From the NCBI GenBank assembly GCA_009733575.1, contig ML769416.1, positions 124,001 to 188,000 on the forward strand: DNA of 64,000 nt. The letters run 5' to 3'. Under the pieces are notes generated by a model. That model searched no databases. It was not told where the DNA came from and worked only from the letters and a program-made list of their open reading frames with translations. The stretch is from Gymnopus androsaceus JB14. Its lineage: Eukaryota > Basidiomycota > Agaricomycetes > Agaricales > Omphalotaceae. Position 1 is the stretch's first letter, and each line of letters begins with the position of its first letter. Below are positions 20,406 through 32,388 of this stretch, piece after piece. Position numbers and translations under genes: made by a program.

Positions 20406-23400
20406 ATGAGTCCGTCAGAGGCCATTAAACACACAGGCGAAGGAAAGGCTGATTCTAGGTGATTAATTCTCGTTTATTTCTTTTACGATGTCTTGAATGT
20501 TTCCTTGTCATCCGCAGCCGCAAAGCCCAGGTATGAGGACTGTAATTCTTGCCGTTAGCCATAAATGACCATAAAAATTCTCTCCAGAGAGTTTGGAGAG
20601 CGTGCCAGGTTTGTCGGAAAAGAAAGGTACAATACTATCCTTATAAAGACACGAATTTCATACTCATCACTCTTGTAGGTCAAGTGTAACGGGCAGGTAA
20701 ATCGCCGCATTCTGCCTGGAGAAGTTGTCAATCTTAATCGATTATTTTTAATGTGAATCGTCAGGAACCTTGCGCATACTGTCTATCCTCTGGCAAAGCT
20801 TGTAGCTGTGCGTGACACCCTCAGCATCCTCCCTTTAATCCTCATATATCTAGTCAAAGATATCAACGACAATGCTGCATCGGCTCGACAGTGCGATCCT
20901 TCCAATCATCAAGAAGTCGCACAGGACCCTCATATTGTTTCCAGGCAAACAAGCGGCACGGATTACCGACTTGCGAGGGTAGAAGAGACATTACAAAAGC
21001 TGGTTCCTATAACCCAGGCTTTCGAAGCTTGGCTCAGAGCGAACCATCAGATACCACCGTCTGGCTTGCCGTATGTAGCTTGACACTACTCCCATTACCG
21101 TATCTCATCCTTTAATGCAGCATCCGTGTAGACCCAGATGATGCCTCTTTCAACTCTCATTCTCCCTATCCCACTCATTCTCCGCCACAAGATGACCGTC
21201 CTTCCTCCTCCACGTCGTACCGGGCGTCAAATTCAATCAAGGAGCTGTGTGCTAATGATGGTCCTGAGCAGAGCTTCACTCCACAAGGCAACGCCGAATT
21301 CATGGATCAAAACGCGTCTTATGGGCCCGAGAAATGGGTGGATCGATATTCACATCTTACCAAAGATAGTTATGGGCAGCTGAGGCGTGTTTATGCGGTT
21401 ATTGACAAGCGTATCAATTTAACGACTTGGTTTCCAGATATACTGGTGGCCCCACTTCTGACCTTATCGCGGACGCCATTACAATCTCTCAAAATCCTAA
21501 CCCTGCTGACGCATCGCCAGAGTCGATTCTTTCAACCAAGAGTGATGTTCAACTCCCGTTCTTTGCTCCTGATCGAACTTTTCGAAGGCAGGCAGCGTTG
21601 TATGTTGCACGCTTTCTTTCTGATGCTCACTGTTCTGACGCTCTGCACAGACCGCTTCCTGAAGACATAACTTATCCACCATCAGAGCTGGCAGACGAGC
21701 TCGTCGCAACCTATTTCTCTCGGATACATTACACATTTCCTATTCTCCACCAACAAGGATTCGTTGAACGATACATCCAAGTCATGGAACAAAAAGCAAA
21801 AGGTAAACAACCCAGCAAAGATCATGGGTTTCTGTCAGCTTTGTTTGCTGTTTTTGCTTGCGGGGCATGTTTGATCGAAAAGGGTAGACCGAAATCCGGA
21901 GGTCAAGGTGAAGCCAACGATTTCAGAGGATTCGAGTGGGAGCTATTTCCTTTTTTTTCATGTCGAATGCTTAGCGCTGATACTGTTCTAAAGATTCTAT
22001 GAGAAGGCCCAATTGTTTTTTTGGATGGGGATCGGCACCTCACAGATCGAACAGTGCGTGAATTTCTCTAGTTTCGGTATGCCTTTTCATAATTGCTGTT
22101 GGCTAGTGTCCAATGTCTATCTATCATGGCCATATGTAATGCGACCTGGAATAGTAAGGTTCTAGTCTAAAAAATCGGACATCACTAAATGTGTCTTTTT
22201 AGCTCTCGCGCAAAGTTGGATCAACGTCGGAGCTGCAGTTCGACGAGGACAAGATCTTGGTTTACATGTGAGCCTGGAAAATTTTGACCTACCTCTACTA
22301 ACTGGATCTTTAGTTATCTGGTCGGCGCCTTCCATTGACACCTTTTGAACGAGAGTATCGAAAACGTATATGGTGGTGTGTATGTACATTTCCGTTGTTA
22401 ACTACTCTTGGTTTGCTCACTGGCTTTTCCATTAGGTATACGGCCTGGATCGTGTGCTGTCTATAGCGCTTGGCAGGCCAAATGGAACACACGAGGATGA
22501 TTTTGACATCGAAATGCGTACGCTGGTCCCCTCTGTTTATATTCTTATCTCCTGACGCTGCATATAGCCGAGGCTGACGACGCGCAGTTAACTGCGCTTC
22601 GCGATGGAATACCTCAACCCATTCAGAGTGGGAAATCTTATATGACTGGCTTCGTCGCGTAAGATGTTCCTCATTTTCTTTTCTTTTTATTGTAACTGAG
22701 TGTTCAAATTGCACAGACTTCTTAGCATTTATGGGATAGCGGGAAAGATCATGAGATTTACGCAGTCTGCTCATGTCGAGGAGGCTAGGAATGAGAAGAC
22801 CAATAAGACTATCGCCGATCTGGACTCACAGTTAGCCAACTGGGTACATCAACTCCCATCCGAAGTTAAATACGCAGCAAATGACCCCAACGATCCCCAA
22901 ATGTTTGCTCTTTGTACCATTGCTTTCTTTGTATATTATTCGGCTATAATCAATTTGCGTATGTGCTATTTTTTACTTCATCTCGTCGCTTCTCACTAAC
23001 GGTCTCGATTGTTAGATCGACCTTTTATTCCGGATCATGCAACACCGTCAAGCGATCTTAGCTCGTTGCTTCAGTGCACCAGTGCGGCTCGTTCTTGTAT
23101 GCTGCCTTTTATGCGTCTTTCTGCTTTCACCTGACACGACTTGTAGGTATAAGGATCGGCGAAATTACTCAAGAGGTAAGGCGCTCGTGTTATCAATATC
23201 ATGTTTACTGACCGTTTACAGATGCTACCGGCTTCTCATCACCTTGCGTTCGCTGTGCAGTATATTACAGTATGTGTTTTTCTCCGTCGTCACGTTGGTT
23301 TATTTTAATACGCACCATATAGCTGAGCGCCGTTCTTTTGCTACGTTCAATCGTCTATATAAAGCAAGTAGACCTAGTGTCAGCTATAATATCGGACGCC

Positions 23401-24207
23401 GAAAAGGCTATCACAATACTCCAAAACTTGGAACTTATCTGGCCCGCTTCAAAAAGGTGTCGAGAGATTGTCTCGGATCTTCTTGTCGTCGTCAGAACAA
23501 AATTATCGGGAGGCGCTTCAGCCATTGAGGCGTTGCAGGCAGCTCAGCTCAGACAGCAGGAGTCTCCGCACGAGTTTGTGTAAGGGATCTTTCGCTTATC
23601 TTGGACGACCATCCACTGAATATTTATACAAAGATCTGAATCTGCCAGTACCAAGAGGAAAAGGGTATCAGAGCCGGGTCCTGTTGCTTCATCCTCTCGT
23701 CAGCGATTAGATGATCTAGAGTGGACGCCTGCTGGACAGGCCACAACCCTTTCTAACCAGAGGTATCATCCATCGAACGCCGAGGAGGAGCGCTATGGCC
23801 AACAATTATCCAACCTCATGCGCACGTCCAGTATTCGTACCTCCATGTCAAACGATGCGATGCCTTCTACCGACGCCCTGCGAGGACATGCCCTTTCCAA
23901 TGCTCGCGGTGATCCCGGGTCTCTCAATACCCCATCCTTTGGAAACACAGTTCTGCCGTCATTGGGGCAGCTATTACAACCGCCCCTACCACAGATATCT
24001 TTGGATATCAACACTTTATCGACTGGCGGAAGGCATCTCGACGAATACTCTGGATACGATTTTCTCGGGGATGATCTATTTGCGGTGCTTGGGAGTGTTG
24101 TCAGACCCTCCGAGCAGCAGCTCAGCCCCCAGACGTTTGAAGAAAACGCACAAGTGCTATGGCAAGCGTTCCACGGGAAACCCGATGCACCATTTGTGGC
24201 TTCGTAG
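20406..24207 (+). CDS. Zn2Cys6 transcription factor with fungal-specific TF domain
   Basis: Nuclear regulator. Four short exons assemble the binuclear zinc cluster RACQVCRKRKVKCNGQ then EPCAYCLSSGKACS (Cys spacing C-x2-C-x6-C-x5-C-x2-C-x6-C). A dimerisation-like segment follows (YRLARVEETLQKLVPITQAF). The middle homology region has RFLSDAHCSDALHRPLP, YFSRIHYTFPILHQQGFVER, FYEKAQLFFWMGIGTSQIEH, VQCLSIMAIC, LAQSWINVGAAVRRGQDLGL, RRLPLTPFEREYRKRIWWC and VYGLDRVLSIALGRPNG, all matching the fungal_trans fold. A Gln/Ser-rich tail ends PDAPFVAS. About 20 exons join in frame; one intron at 21385-21437 appears to use a GC donor. Lies directly downstream of the dehydrogenase and could be the pathway-specific regulator of 12.8-20.2 kb. 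Confidence 0.85.
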
Positions 24208-24594
24208 TAGTATGTATAGTTTTAATAATTCTGTACTTTATTCGGTTCTGTATCATAGATCCTTATTTACCTACTACCTAATTATTTAATCTTAGTAGTC
24301 GTTGTATAGAGCTTCTTGCCAATTTCAGAAATCCTCACTCCGAAAAATTTGCTTGACATATTCAGTTGCTAATCCGTTCAAATCATTCGCCTACAAGCAC
24401 CACCAGAATTGAATTTCTTTCTTGAGAGCGAAAGTGGTGCGGGCGTCAAGTTAAGCGCTTAATGTAGCCGCGAGCCGACGTCAAAGTCACGGTTCGATTG
24501 CGGACTTTCAACAAAGTTCAACAACAAACTGTTACAAAGGTGTCGCGAATAACAACTTTCTTTCTTTCTTCCCCCCATCTTGAGACTTATAACA
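24208..24594. other. Intergenic / promoter
   Basis: Terminator side of the regulator and leader of the zinc-finger gene. A pyrimidine-rich tract (ctttctttctttcttcccccc, 24556-24577) sits just before the 24595 start, typical of basidiomycete core promoters. No gene seen. Confidence 0.4.
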
Positions 24595-25950
24595 ATGCCA
24601 GGATATCGCTTGGAATATGCATCGACCAGTCGTGCCAAATGCAAGGGTAAGTATGACTACACTACAATTCTCTCACTTTTCTGACTACTTGGTTGTCTTA
24701 TAGGCCCCAAGCCGTGTGGTGGTACGCTGACCGTTATTCCTTGAGATTGATCTCACCCTTTTTTTTTCGCTTCAAAAGGTACAATCATCCCCAAAGGCGG
24801 TCTCCGTCTCGGTTCCACCGTCGACTTCAATGGCAAACAAAGCTTGTAAGCGCGTTTTTCTCTTCTCTTTATCTGTCGTCCGCTCATAATCGCCTTGTGC
24901 TTAGTGCTTGGCGTCATTGGGGTTGTGCTACCGCGAAAGTTATCGCAAACATCAAAGGCCAATTTCCCGATGCTTCTGACGTCGATGGTTTTGAGGATTT
25001 GAATGAAGAGGATCAAGCAAAAATCATTAAAGTGAGCCTGGCCACTTCGCCGATTTCCTCTAATTTCAACTCACTCCATAAACACAGGCTTGGGAAGATG
25101 GTCATGTCGCCGATGAGGACATACCTGAAAGCGCTAGGAAGGCCGATGGCGATGGAGACGAGGACGAAGAAGAAGAGAAACCTAAGAAAAAACCTCGCGC
25201 GACAAAGAAGAAAGCTGATAACGATGGGGAGGAGAAGGAAGAGAAACCGAAGAAAGCAAGGGCTACTAAAGCCAAGGTATTTACATATTTGTCGCCTTCC
25301 TACTGTCGCTTACTTGATTCCTTTAGAAGGACGAAGGCGATGATGATAAACCGAAGAAAAAGGCTGCGCCCAAGAAGCGCGCGACGAAAAAGGTTCGTTC
25401 CATATCCCTAACCATTTGAGGTGAATTCCTGATCATGTATCGTAGAAGGAGGAATCGGAATCTGGTGATGAGTTCTCTAAAGAGCTTGCTGAAGTAGATG
25501 CGGCAGGTACTGATAACGAGGACGCGGAAGAGGAGGAAGCTCCAAAGAAGAAAACCGCCAAAAAACCAACCTCGAAACGCGCCACGAAGAAAGCCAAGAA
25601 GGTTTGTTGTGTCTTCATTGTACTCTAGTGACGTGCGTTGACTTCTGATCTAGGACGAGGAAGAAGACGAGGATCTCGATGACGAGGATGAGGATGCCGG
25701 GAAAAAGCGCAAGGTAGGTTTCCGCTGTCTAGTTCTTTTGCGTTCATATATTTCCTCGCCACTCTACACATTCCTCTTCCCGCTACTATCCTTCCTCCCG
25801 TCTCCTTCTCCCCTCCGTCTTATTGTCATGTTTTTGACTTTGACTCTCCAGAAACCAGCATCCAAAACTGCCCAGAAACCAGCAAAGAAGCCGAGAGCCT
25901 CCAAAAAGGCTGCCAAAGCTGAGAGCGGAGAGGAAGATGATGATGAATGA
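24595..25950 (+). CDS. PARP-type zinc-finger protein with lysine-rich acidic/basic tail
   Basis: Likely nuclear DNA-binding protein. The N-terminal 90 residues form a zf-PARP domain: YRLEYASTSRAKCKGPKPC, GTIIPKGGLRLGSTVDFNG, FAWRHWGCATAKVI, with CxxxxC and HxxC ligands. It is built from exons separated by introns at about 24646-24703, 24723-24778 and 24847-24904. The remainder alternates acidic runs (DEDEEEE) with AT-hook-like and histone-H1-like Lys/Pro/Ala repeats (KPKKKPRATKKK, KPAKKPRASKK), divided by short introns, ending EEDDDE at TGA 25948. Such a domain without a PARP catalytic region occurs in fungal short proteins of unknown role. Intact frame. Confidence 0.75.
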
Positions 25951-26156
25951 AATTTGTTCGCATCCGAGTTTAACGTGCTATGTATACAATCCAAGTGCTT
26001 TCCGTTTCTTGTTCGTCTGTCGATAATATGTTTGTTGCTGCTCTGACAATTTGTTACTTATTATGTATGCTTGGTCTCACTAAACATGATTCATTCGTAG
26101 ATCACGTTTACCCTCAAGTCAGATATGACGTCGTACTATCTGCCTTGACCATCGAA

Positions 26157-26624
26157 ATGCTTTCTCGTTCGCGACTTCTTGCGTCTAGTGTTGCCTTCTG
26201 CGACGCATTTGCTCAAAAGAAGGATTTGGACATTATCGTCTCGCATTTCAGCACTACTCATCAGGTTTCTGTCGTCGAGCATGGAGAAAAGTCCTTGGCG
26301 CCATTCTTAGGAAAATCCTTTCGTGGCCTAGATGGGGCTCGTTCATACTTTGAAACCATCGCCTCTTCGCTTTCGTACGAGGACATGGAGTTTTCCGAAT
26401 TTATAGTTGATGCGGAGGCGAAACGAGCGGCTTGTAAAGGCAGAGCAAGGTTCACTTGGAACGAAACTGGAGAGAGTTGGGATGAAACGTTTGCGTATAT
26501 GTTGGATTTTGACGACGAGGGCAAGATCACAGACTACCAGGTCTGGGCAGATTCTGGCGCTGCGTATCTCGCTAGAAAGGGAGAGCTCGATAAAGTCAGA
26601 CGAGTATGGCCCTCCGCTTTATGA
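26157..26624 (+). CDS. SnoaL/NTF2-like protein
   Basis: Single-exon frame of 155 residues. After a short leader (SRLLASSVAFCDAFAQKKD) come the alternating helix/strand features of an NTF2-like cone: LDIIVSHFSTTHQVSVVEHG, FRGLDGARSYFETIASSLSY, EDMEFSEFIVDAEAKRAACK, GRARFTWNETGESWDETFAY, MLDFDDEGKITDYQVWADSG. Family members bind or isomerise small hydrophobic ligands or act as polyketide cyclase-like enzymes; no catalytic residue can be assigned. The ATG at 26157 was preferred over an upstream in-frame ATG at 25980 because the extension is hydrophobic, low in coding character and contains intron-like sequence. No neighbour gives a pathway. Confidence 0.65.
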   Translation: MLSRSRLLASSVAFCDAFAQKKDLDIIVSHFSTTHQVSVVEHGEKSLAPFLGKSFRGLDGARSYFETIASSLSYEDMEFSEFIVDAEAKRAACKGRARFTWNETGESWDETFAYMLDFDDEGKITDYQVWADSGAAYLARKGELDKVRRVWPSAL

Positions 26625-27175
26625 TCAAAGATGAGGAGCTGAAATTTCTGCAGGGTTGATCATGGGAGCATTGGGGCTACGCCAGCTTGCGAAACCAGAG
26701 GCCATCTTGAAAAATTCCGAAATAACGAGCTCCCGCCTCCCGCGTGAGGTGGGCCTCCGGTTTTGCAAACAATTGTAATTTGGAGTATGTCTTGAGAAAC
26801 ACAGAAGCACTTGAATCGCGATCTAACCCATATGGAGTGGAAATTTTGACGGTGACTGTTCTGGCCTATTCTCGACCTAATCGTTGAGAGCCTGTTTTGT
26901 TATCTATCGGAAGTCTATTCGTTTGTTCCTCTATCAAGTGGAGAACATAGTGAGCGCTTAACTGCCTTCCGGGAAATCCGTTCGCACGCGGGTGCGGAAG
27001 CTTATCCGCGGGCGACCACGGCCGAGTTGTTTGTATTCGGGCGAGACACTACCTTGGCGCCTGAGATAGGCAAAAATTCCACAGAGAAGCGTTCATACTT
27101 AAACATGGAAAGGAACTTCACTTATCATCTCATTCCATTAACCTGCTTCTCTAGTGCCAGTTTCACCTTTCGCCA
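26625..27175. other. Intergenic / promoter of FAD monooxygenase
   Basis: No gene seen. A TATA-like start region near 27100 (catacttaaaca) and a pyrimidine-rich leader just upstream of 27176 are compatible with a promoter. Confidence 0.35.
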
Positions 27176-28933
27176 ATGACTTCTTCATCGAATCCTAATT
27201 TCAAACAACTTCGAGTTGCGATAGTTGGGGGAGGTTTGGGTGGGCTTTCTGCGGCAGTTGCTTTACGACGTGCTGGACATCTAGGTATGTTTTAGGAAGG
27301 ATTCTATTCAAAGAATGAGACCTAATGCGCATGCAGTTGAAATTTATGAACGTCGTGACTTTAACGTGGAAGTCGGAGCCTCAATCTCTTGCGCAGCTAA
27401 TGGAACACAGTGGTTGCGAGAATGGGAGGTCGATATTCCCGACATGAAGCCTGTTATCCTCGTTCGTCCCATTCTTCCTCATTCCCGCTCTGTTCTGATT
27501 CTCAAGGACTCAGATGAAACTCGTTATGCGCGACTGGGAAACTGGAAAGATCCTCAACCAATACAACCTCGACTACTATGAGAAAGAATGGGGCAATGTC
27601 TACAACATGTTGCATAGACAAGACATGCATGCTACTTTGCTCAAGGCTGCAACCTCGAGCGAAGGCAAAGGAACACCTTGTGCGGTGAACATTGACCACA
27701 TGTATGTACATTCTGCTCCAATGCGATGGTTCTCTTATGTAAATTCTCCCTTCAGTTGCCACTCGGTGGACGCTGAAGCTGGCACTGTTACGTTCCAGAA
27801 CGGTGTTACAGTTAAGGCGGACCTTATCATCGGTGCAGACGGTATCCGAGTAAGCTCAGTTCTCATTACTATTGCATCTGAGCTCTGACCTTGCGGCACA
27901 CTTTCACCAGTCTGTTGTTCGAAGTCAGATTGGGGTCGTACCAGACATAAAGTCGGCTCCTCAGACATGTTATCGTGTTAACCTTAAAAAGTCTGTCGTG
28001 GATGCGCTAGGGCTGGTGAAATACTCTTACGATCCTGCTATGTAAGTATTTGCTTCACGTTGGCTCACAGTATCTAAATCGATTTACAGTCAGTTTTGGG
28101 GTGGTGTCCAAGGGAATAACGGACGATCCAAGTACTACAAAATTGTTATGTCGCCGTGCTCTGGTGGAGAAATTGTTTCGTTCTACTGTGAGATCTAGCA
28201 GTTACCCGTCTCACTCGTACGGAATTCTTAATTTCCTTCCTTCTGTCCAGGCTTTATGCCCACCGAGTTGACGAAACACCACGAAGAAGGCTTCACCTTT
28301 GCAGAAGTGCCCGTGTCGGACGTCATCGCTGGGAAGTACGACGAGCTTGACCCAGACTGCGTAAACCTGTTGAAAAACTCGGTTGACCGTATGCCTTGGC
28401 GCTTGTACGTTCACCAGGCTTATACTGTACGTGCCATTAACCTTTGTCTTATCTCATCCTTCCTCATCAAGTCCGGTCATAGCACTGGTTCAAAGGCAAC
28501 ACTTGCGTCCTTGGAGATGCTGCGCATCCAATGATGCCTCATCAATCCCAAGGTGCATGTCAAGCCATCGAGGACGCTGCTGCCCTCGGGATTATATTCT
28601 CGGACAAGTACGACTTTACACAAGACGTCAACGCTGGGCTGGCGATGTATGAAACTATCCGCAAACCAAGAGCTACCAGAGTACAGAGCGCGTCAGCAAG
28701 GGCAACAGAGAATCTAAATGAGAGGATTGGGTTTACGAGTTTGACACCGCACGATGCGTCGTTGGCTGCTACGGAGGGCAAGTTGACGAGTGAGTTCGCT
28801 TTTATTACTTCGAATTGAACAGCTCCAGACTGATTATCGTGGGTTTGAAGTCAATGAGATGAACAGCTACAAGATGCACGACCACATCTCGTCAGAAGTT
28901 GCAGGAGAAAGAAACGCTGTCAATGCGGCATAG
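27176..28933 (+). CDS. FAD-dependent monooxygenase, salicylate-hydroxylase-like
   Basis: Class A flavoprotein hydroxylase, cytosolic, NAD(P)H-dependent, usually acting on phenolic acids. Motifs: N-terminal FAD dinucleotide fold VAIVGGGLGGLSAAVALRRA followed by VEIYERRDF (acidic ribose-binding end), GASISCAANGTQWLREW, LVMRDWETGK, LHRQDMHATLLKAA, ADLIIGADGIR (DG motif), the QFWGGVQGNNGRSKYYKIV segment, and CVLGDAAHPMMPHQSQGACQ then AIEDAAALG (GD motif and the second FAD-contact helix). Eight introns; those at 27453-27510, 28432-28480 and 28791-28849 were placed by phase and motif continuity. The C-terminus INEMNSYKMHDHISSEV ends at TAG 28931-28933. Intact, about 425 residues. Confidence 0.85.
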
Positions 28934-29135
28934 GTACAATTTAGGCTATATGGTAATATTAACATTTAAATCACTCATTCCTCTTCGAGTTTGTATACTT
29001 AGAGTGTGCATATTCTTATTCATTCCTTTCGTCGTTTAGCGCTAGAAACTCGTTTATCTATGTATACAACATTTTATGCAGTTAGTCGACTTGCACAATG
29101 CATATTTATTTCGGCTGCTCGTCGCTCAAGTACTT

Positions 29136-30293
29136 TCAGGTTGTCACCCTCTCAATCCACGGTCCCACTACCCTTTCTAAAATCTCCAAACCATTCTTTT
29201 CCAGAAACATCATATGCCCGTTTCCTCGTATGCCCACCTCCGCTAATTTAACATGCTCAACTGGTACCCCCGCCTGTTGTAAAAACGCAACTGAGCAATG
29301 ATCATATACACTATGGTAACTGGCTTCGGCGGTCACCGCCAGCTCGGGGATGTTCACCAGGTTTATGAGTTTGCGTGCGGGAAGCTCTTGTTGGGCATGG
29401 ATGAAATACTCCGAGGTACTCGTCGACAATTTGTACAGAAAGCTCGGAAGGGGAGGATATTGGAGGTGAATAAGTAATGGGAATTTCAGTCAGACCGTAG
29501 GGGCGGGCGGGGGTGAATTTGCGAGCTTGCGGAGGTTCGGGGCTAGCTGAAGAAGGGGACGGGGCCTGGAAGATAGCAGAATCGAAGAAGGGGGGTCCGG
29601 CAGGATCGAGGTTGACGATTGCTTTGACGAGGGAAGGTTGGACATCTGCGATGAGCCAGCCAAATTGAGTAGCTTGAGAGTGTGTTATCAGGATTACTGG
29701 TCGCTGGAAGGCGGAGGACTAAGATCTGATTGTCTCCGCAATTCGCGAATTACTCACCCCAATGATATCCAATAACTTGGCCCCTGCATCCCTGATCTTC
29801 TCGCTCGCCTCCACCATATTGGAAAGACTGGGCATCACTGAGGCATAGAAATGGTCGAAAGCCACATCCCCTGCGACTCCGCTTCCCGGCCATTGTGTAT
29901 GTAACTTGGCACTGGGCCAGAGGTTGTATTTCGCTGGAGCTGTGAACATCTGTTGTACAGCAAGAGTGTCGAGCATATACAAAGGCCCGTCGATTGGGAT
30001 TTGATGTGCGGAGCGGCCTCGGGAGGGTTGATCTATGAGATATACCTCGAAGCCTTTTTCCAAGAACCAATCCGCCCATCCCTTACCCCCATCTGGAGTA
30101 CTGAGCCAATTGGTCGCGGTCATGCCAAAGCCATGAATCATTACCAGCGGAAACTTCTGCGTCACGGAGGCTGGCATGAGGTGCTCGACATATATCTGGC
30201 TGTGAGCAATCGAGGAGGAAGCATGGGGGGCGTACGTCTGCCCAACATAGAAGTAATCTCCGATAGTGCAATGTTCCTCGTGACATTGTGTGC
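29136..30293 (-). pseudogene. Alpha/beta hydrolase (copy 1), frameshifted
   Basis: Serine hydrolase of unknown substrate. Motifs: YFYVGQTYAPHASSSIAHSQ, IYVEHLMPASVTQ, FPLVMIHGFGMTATNWLSTP (HGxG oxyanion loop), LIDQPSRGRSA, PVILITHSQATQFG (nucleophile Ser in THSQA), AIVNLDPAGPPF and the terminal GIRGNGHMMFLEKN with the catalytic His region. Start ATG at about 30293 (MSRGTLHYR) is inferred from copy 2. Just after it the sequence cggagattacttc has one base more than copy 2 (cgggagtacttc), putting the start out of frame. A second frame change lies near 29420-29480, between TYSPPISSPSELS and FIHAQQELPARKL. Translation could begin downstream at MPASV but the second lesion remains. The intron near 29706-29757 is normal. 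Confidence 0.7.
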
Positions 30294-30457
30294 GAGAGAA
30301 AGGATGTTGTTGTTGACAATCGATGAGTATGAAGGATCATCAATGTCATTCATTCATCAGCCATCCACCATAGACCGAGACGAGAGCGTGTATAGATTTA
30401 GTGTACATATTTACGGACATCAACATTTTTGTTCTGCGCCAATATTCCCTTTCAAGC

Positions 30458-32232
30458 TTAAAGCTTTCCCAAACTTGTCAAGTGCAGGCCGACCATATTG
30501 GTTCTACAGATAGGAAATCGTGATTAACGATTGCTTAGCAAAAATAATCGAACTCACCTCCGCTTCAGGCTTGTTCCCCAATATCCCTTCAATCTTTTCC
30601 AAGATCTCCGGAGTCAACTTTGGCATGATCTCGATTGCTTTGAGATTTTCCAGGACCTGCTCGGGTTTGGTCGCACCGAGGATGACTGTGGAGGTGTTGG
30701 GGTTCCGCGCAATCCAAGCAAGGGCGAGGACAGATGGAGTTGTTTGGAGCTCTGTAGACCACCTACTTGAGCAAGCAGCTTGACTGAGGTTGGAAGAAAA
30801 ACAACAAACCTTCTTCAGCCAACTTCGTCAATTCCCTTACTTTCCTGATCTTCTCTTTTCCTTCAGGGCTGTCCAATTCCTTCACTGCGCGTGCAAAGAA
30901 GCTCTTTTCGACGTCGAGCCTTGATCCAGTTGGGATACCGTCGTTATACTTTCCTGTAAGCAAGCCACCGGCGAGAGCAGACCAGACAGTGGTACCGATG
31001 TTATAGCTTGAATAAATCTTGCTGTTGAATAAGAAATATATAAGGAGTCAAACAGATAGACGGATCGATAACTTACGCATACTCCTTCTCAGGTCGCTCA
31101 CGGTGGAACATGCTATCGATGGCCATAGGTCACTTTCATTGAGACAGACACAGGATCGACTCACTTGTGCTGACATTGTTCCGCGATAGGAGGGATGAGA
31201 TGAAGTTTGTCCGCGACGTCTAGAGAACAACGTAAATGCAACTGACTATAGGAGAATCGACCCAAGATACACACGGTAAGCTTCTTCGATTTGCTCTGCG
31301 GACCACTCAGAAGTTGCCTAAGGATCATTCATGACATCAAGGAGAACGTATGGGAAATGATAAAGGCCCTAAAAATACCCAGTAGAATGCCTGCGTAAAA
31401 TGTGAAATCAAAAACAAGCAGAACAAGGAAAGGGAAGACTGCTCACCCAACCCTTCTCGATAACATAGTTGAAAGCTCGGACGACTAATCATATCCCCAG
31501 TCAGTCATCTCAAAAAAATACTGCATACCTATCTATAGCCTCACTTTCTTCCATGGGAACATTAGTGTCTGCCCTATGCGCGAATATGACGTCGACATAG
31601 TCCATTTGGAAGACGGGCGAGACTTGCTTGGGTTCCTTCGATAATACTGTGAACATAAGGTTGTATCAAGCATGATGAATTAGCGCGAACATGAAAAAGG
31701 GGAAAACGAAAAGAGCGTAAAAACACGCACTGCTTGCGCGAAAGACCGCTATTGTTTGGACCTGGCCTTATTCCCCAAAACAACTTGGTAGTTACGACGA
31801 TGTCAGATCGACGCCATCCAAGCTCTTTGATTACGCGACCCCTGCAAGGATAAGAACACAGATTCAACAGCTGAGAAATAACTATGGAAGTAGACGCACA
31901 TCTCCTCCTCGGATTTTCCTTTATTGTATGCCTCAGCAGTATCGAACATGTTGATCCCATTCTCAAACGCGATTTTCATGACTTCCTAGATAAATGCCTC
32001 AAGGTTATCCATGAGTCTTTCAATTACGCGCTCATACACATACCTTGCATGGATCTCCAACCACGGATTGACCAAAAGTGAGCCCTATGTCACGTCTTTA
32101 GCTTATCGAAAGGGATCATAACGAGCGAAACCTACATCCACCCAGAGAGAACAATGGGACCCGCAAACCACTGGGTCCCAGGCGCCTGAAAGGCATGTTT
32201 TTGGGGTCGAATTCAGGAGGAGTAGTAGACAT
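30458..32232 (-). pseudogene. Aldo/keto reductase (copy 1), frameshifted
   Basis: NADPH-dependent carbonyl/aryl-alcohol oxidoreductase of the potassium-channel-beta-like AKR group. Spliced motifs: [38 protein letters not shown] (Asp and Tyr), VVTTKLFWG (Lys), [54 protein letters not shown] and [18 protein letters not shown]. At 31608-31609 it reads ggaag where the sister copy reads gaag. This extra G breaks [16 protein letters not shown], which carries the catalytic His, and leads to a stop. Another extra base near 30466-30471 alters the last residues. All other exons match copy 2, so the gene died recently or the extra bases are sequencing errors. Confidence 0.75.
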
Positions 32233-32388
32233 GTCGTTTTGAATGTAACTGTTGGATGTGGGAGAAAGATGATTTCACCATCGTGGAACCCTTTTATAAT
32301 CTGGCGGATCGGAGCTTTGTAAGGAATGTAGGAACTGAGAAAAAACATCTAATACAGTAAACTTGAATAAACTTGATCAAGCTGCAGT

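Noticed and set aside
27315..27581. Continuous frame after VDIPDMKPVIL in the FAD monooxygenase
   Set aside because: The extension HSRSVLILKDSDETRY is intronic; splicing at GTTCGT to CTCAG restores LVMRDWETGK.
28791..28818. Gene end at ATEGKLTSEFAFITSN
   Set aside because: A donor GTGAGT and acceptor TTGAAG lead to the conserved tail NEMNSYKMHDH with a stop at 28933.
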